From NCBI GenBank assembly GCA_032718475.1, contig JAUCBJ010008515.1, forward strand, positions 1-64,000: a DNA stretch of 64,000 nucleotides, written 5' to 3'. Below are positions 63,961-64,000 of the stretch, in pieces. The position numbers and the translations under genes were made by a program. The stretch comes from Nemertoderma westbladi. Taxonomy: Eukaryota; Xenacoelomorpha; Nemertodermatida; Nemertodermatidae. Position 1 is the stretch's first letter. Each line of letters starts with the position of its first letter. Below the pieces are notes generated by a model that made no database searches, was not told the origin of the DNA, and worked only from the letters and a program-made list of their open reading frames with translations.

Positions 63961-64000
63961 GAAAGTTTGGTCTGTGTCGGGCTGGGGATGGAGGGCGGCT

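Overview
This window is eukaryotic, very probably nuclear DNA of an invertebrate animal. It is AT-rich and lacks dense bacterial-style genes. It carries animal-type transposable elements: LINEs of several kinds, BEL/Pao and Ty3/Gypsy LTR elements, and pogo-like, piggyBac-like, hAT-like, Mutator-like and one large unclassified DNA transposon. The self-complementary words ACCGGT and TAGGCCTA recur often. A marine deuterostome (echinoderm or hemichordate) is my guess, not a conclusion. I see no convincing host gene, tRNA, rRNA or CRISPR array; nearly everything recognisable is a mobile element or repeat, often nested.

Layout. 0-7.3 kb: a hAT-like MITE (1963-2226), a 5'-truncated LINE with a 12-bp target duplication (2803-3406), a small zinc-ligand ORF (3680-4138), and a second LINE copy joined to an inverted piece of the same family (5827-7290). 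7.3-15.2 kb: a CR1-like LINE split by a 607-bp element (9799-10405) and by a 3.9-kb transposon (10810-14715) with 30-bp inverted repeats, 4-bp duplications and a frameshifted transposase. 15.4-19.6 kb: remains of two LINEs and of a gene family with QEEADT and FTGND motifs. 21.9-25.0 kb: a 1183-bp element with GGACACTTCCCCCC arrays and an 8-bp duplication, then a piggyBac-like TTAA element with poly-G/poly-C hairpin ends.

25424-37704 is one 12.3-kb BEL/Pao element on the minus strand. Its two 1.18-kb LTRs and the TATAT duplication are visible. Gag is intact, the protease has lost its catalytic Asp, RT/RNase H/integrase are deleted, and an intact 376-codon ORF of unknown function sits in the env position. 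37.9-50.4 kb: a partial copy of the piggyBac-like element, a 30-bp minisatellite with a 420-bp higher-order period, two copies of a Mutator-like MITE with 9-bp duplications, and a 2.2-kb element carrying a 170-bp tandem repeat inside a LINE. 50409-55394: a pogo-like transposon (TA target) interrupted by a 5'-truncated retroelement with an open reading frame. 57.2-64 kb: a transposase remnant, a CR1-like LINE tail, a Ty3/Gypsy element (minus) broken at about 61465, and head-to-head with it a decayed BEL/Pao pol (plus).

How parts relate: the BEL pol at 61.5-64 kb retains the RT/RNase H region that the 25-38 kb element lacks. Several unrelated DNA elements have the same build, with a 14-18 bp motif reiterated inside the inverted repeats, presumably transposase-binding arrays. 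All boundaries come from reading the sequence; family names resting on remembered motif patterns are marked as inference.
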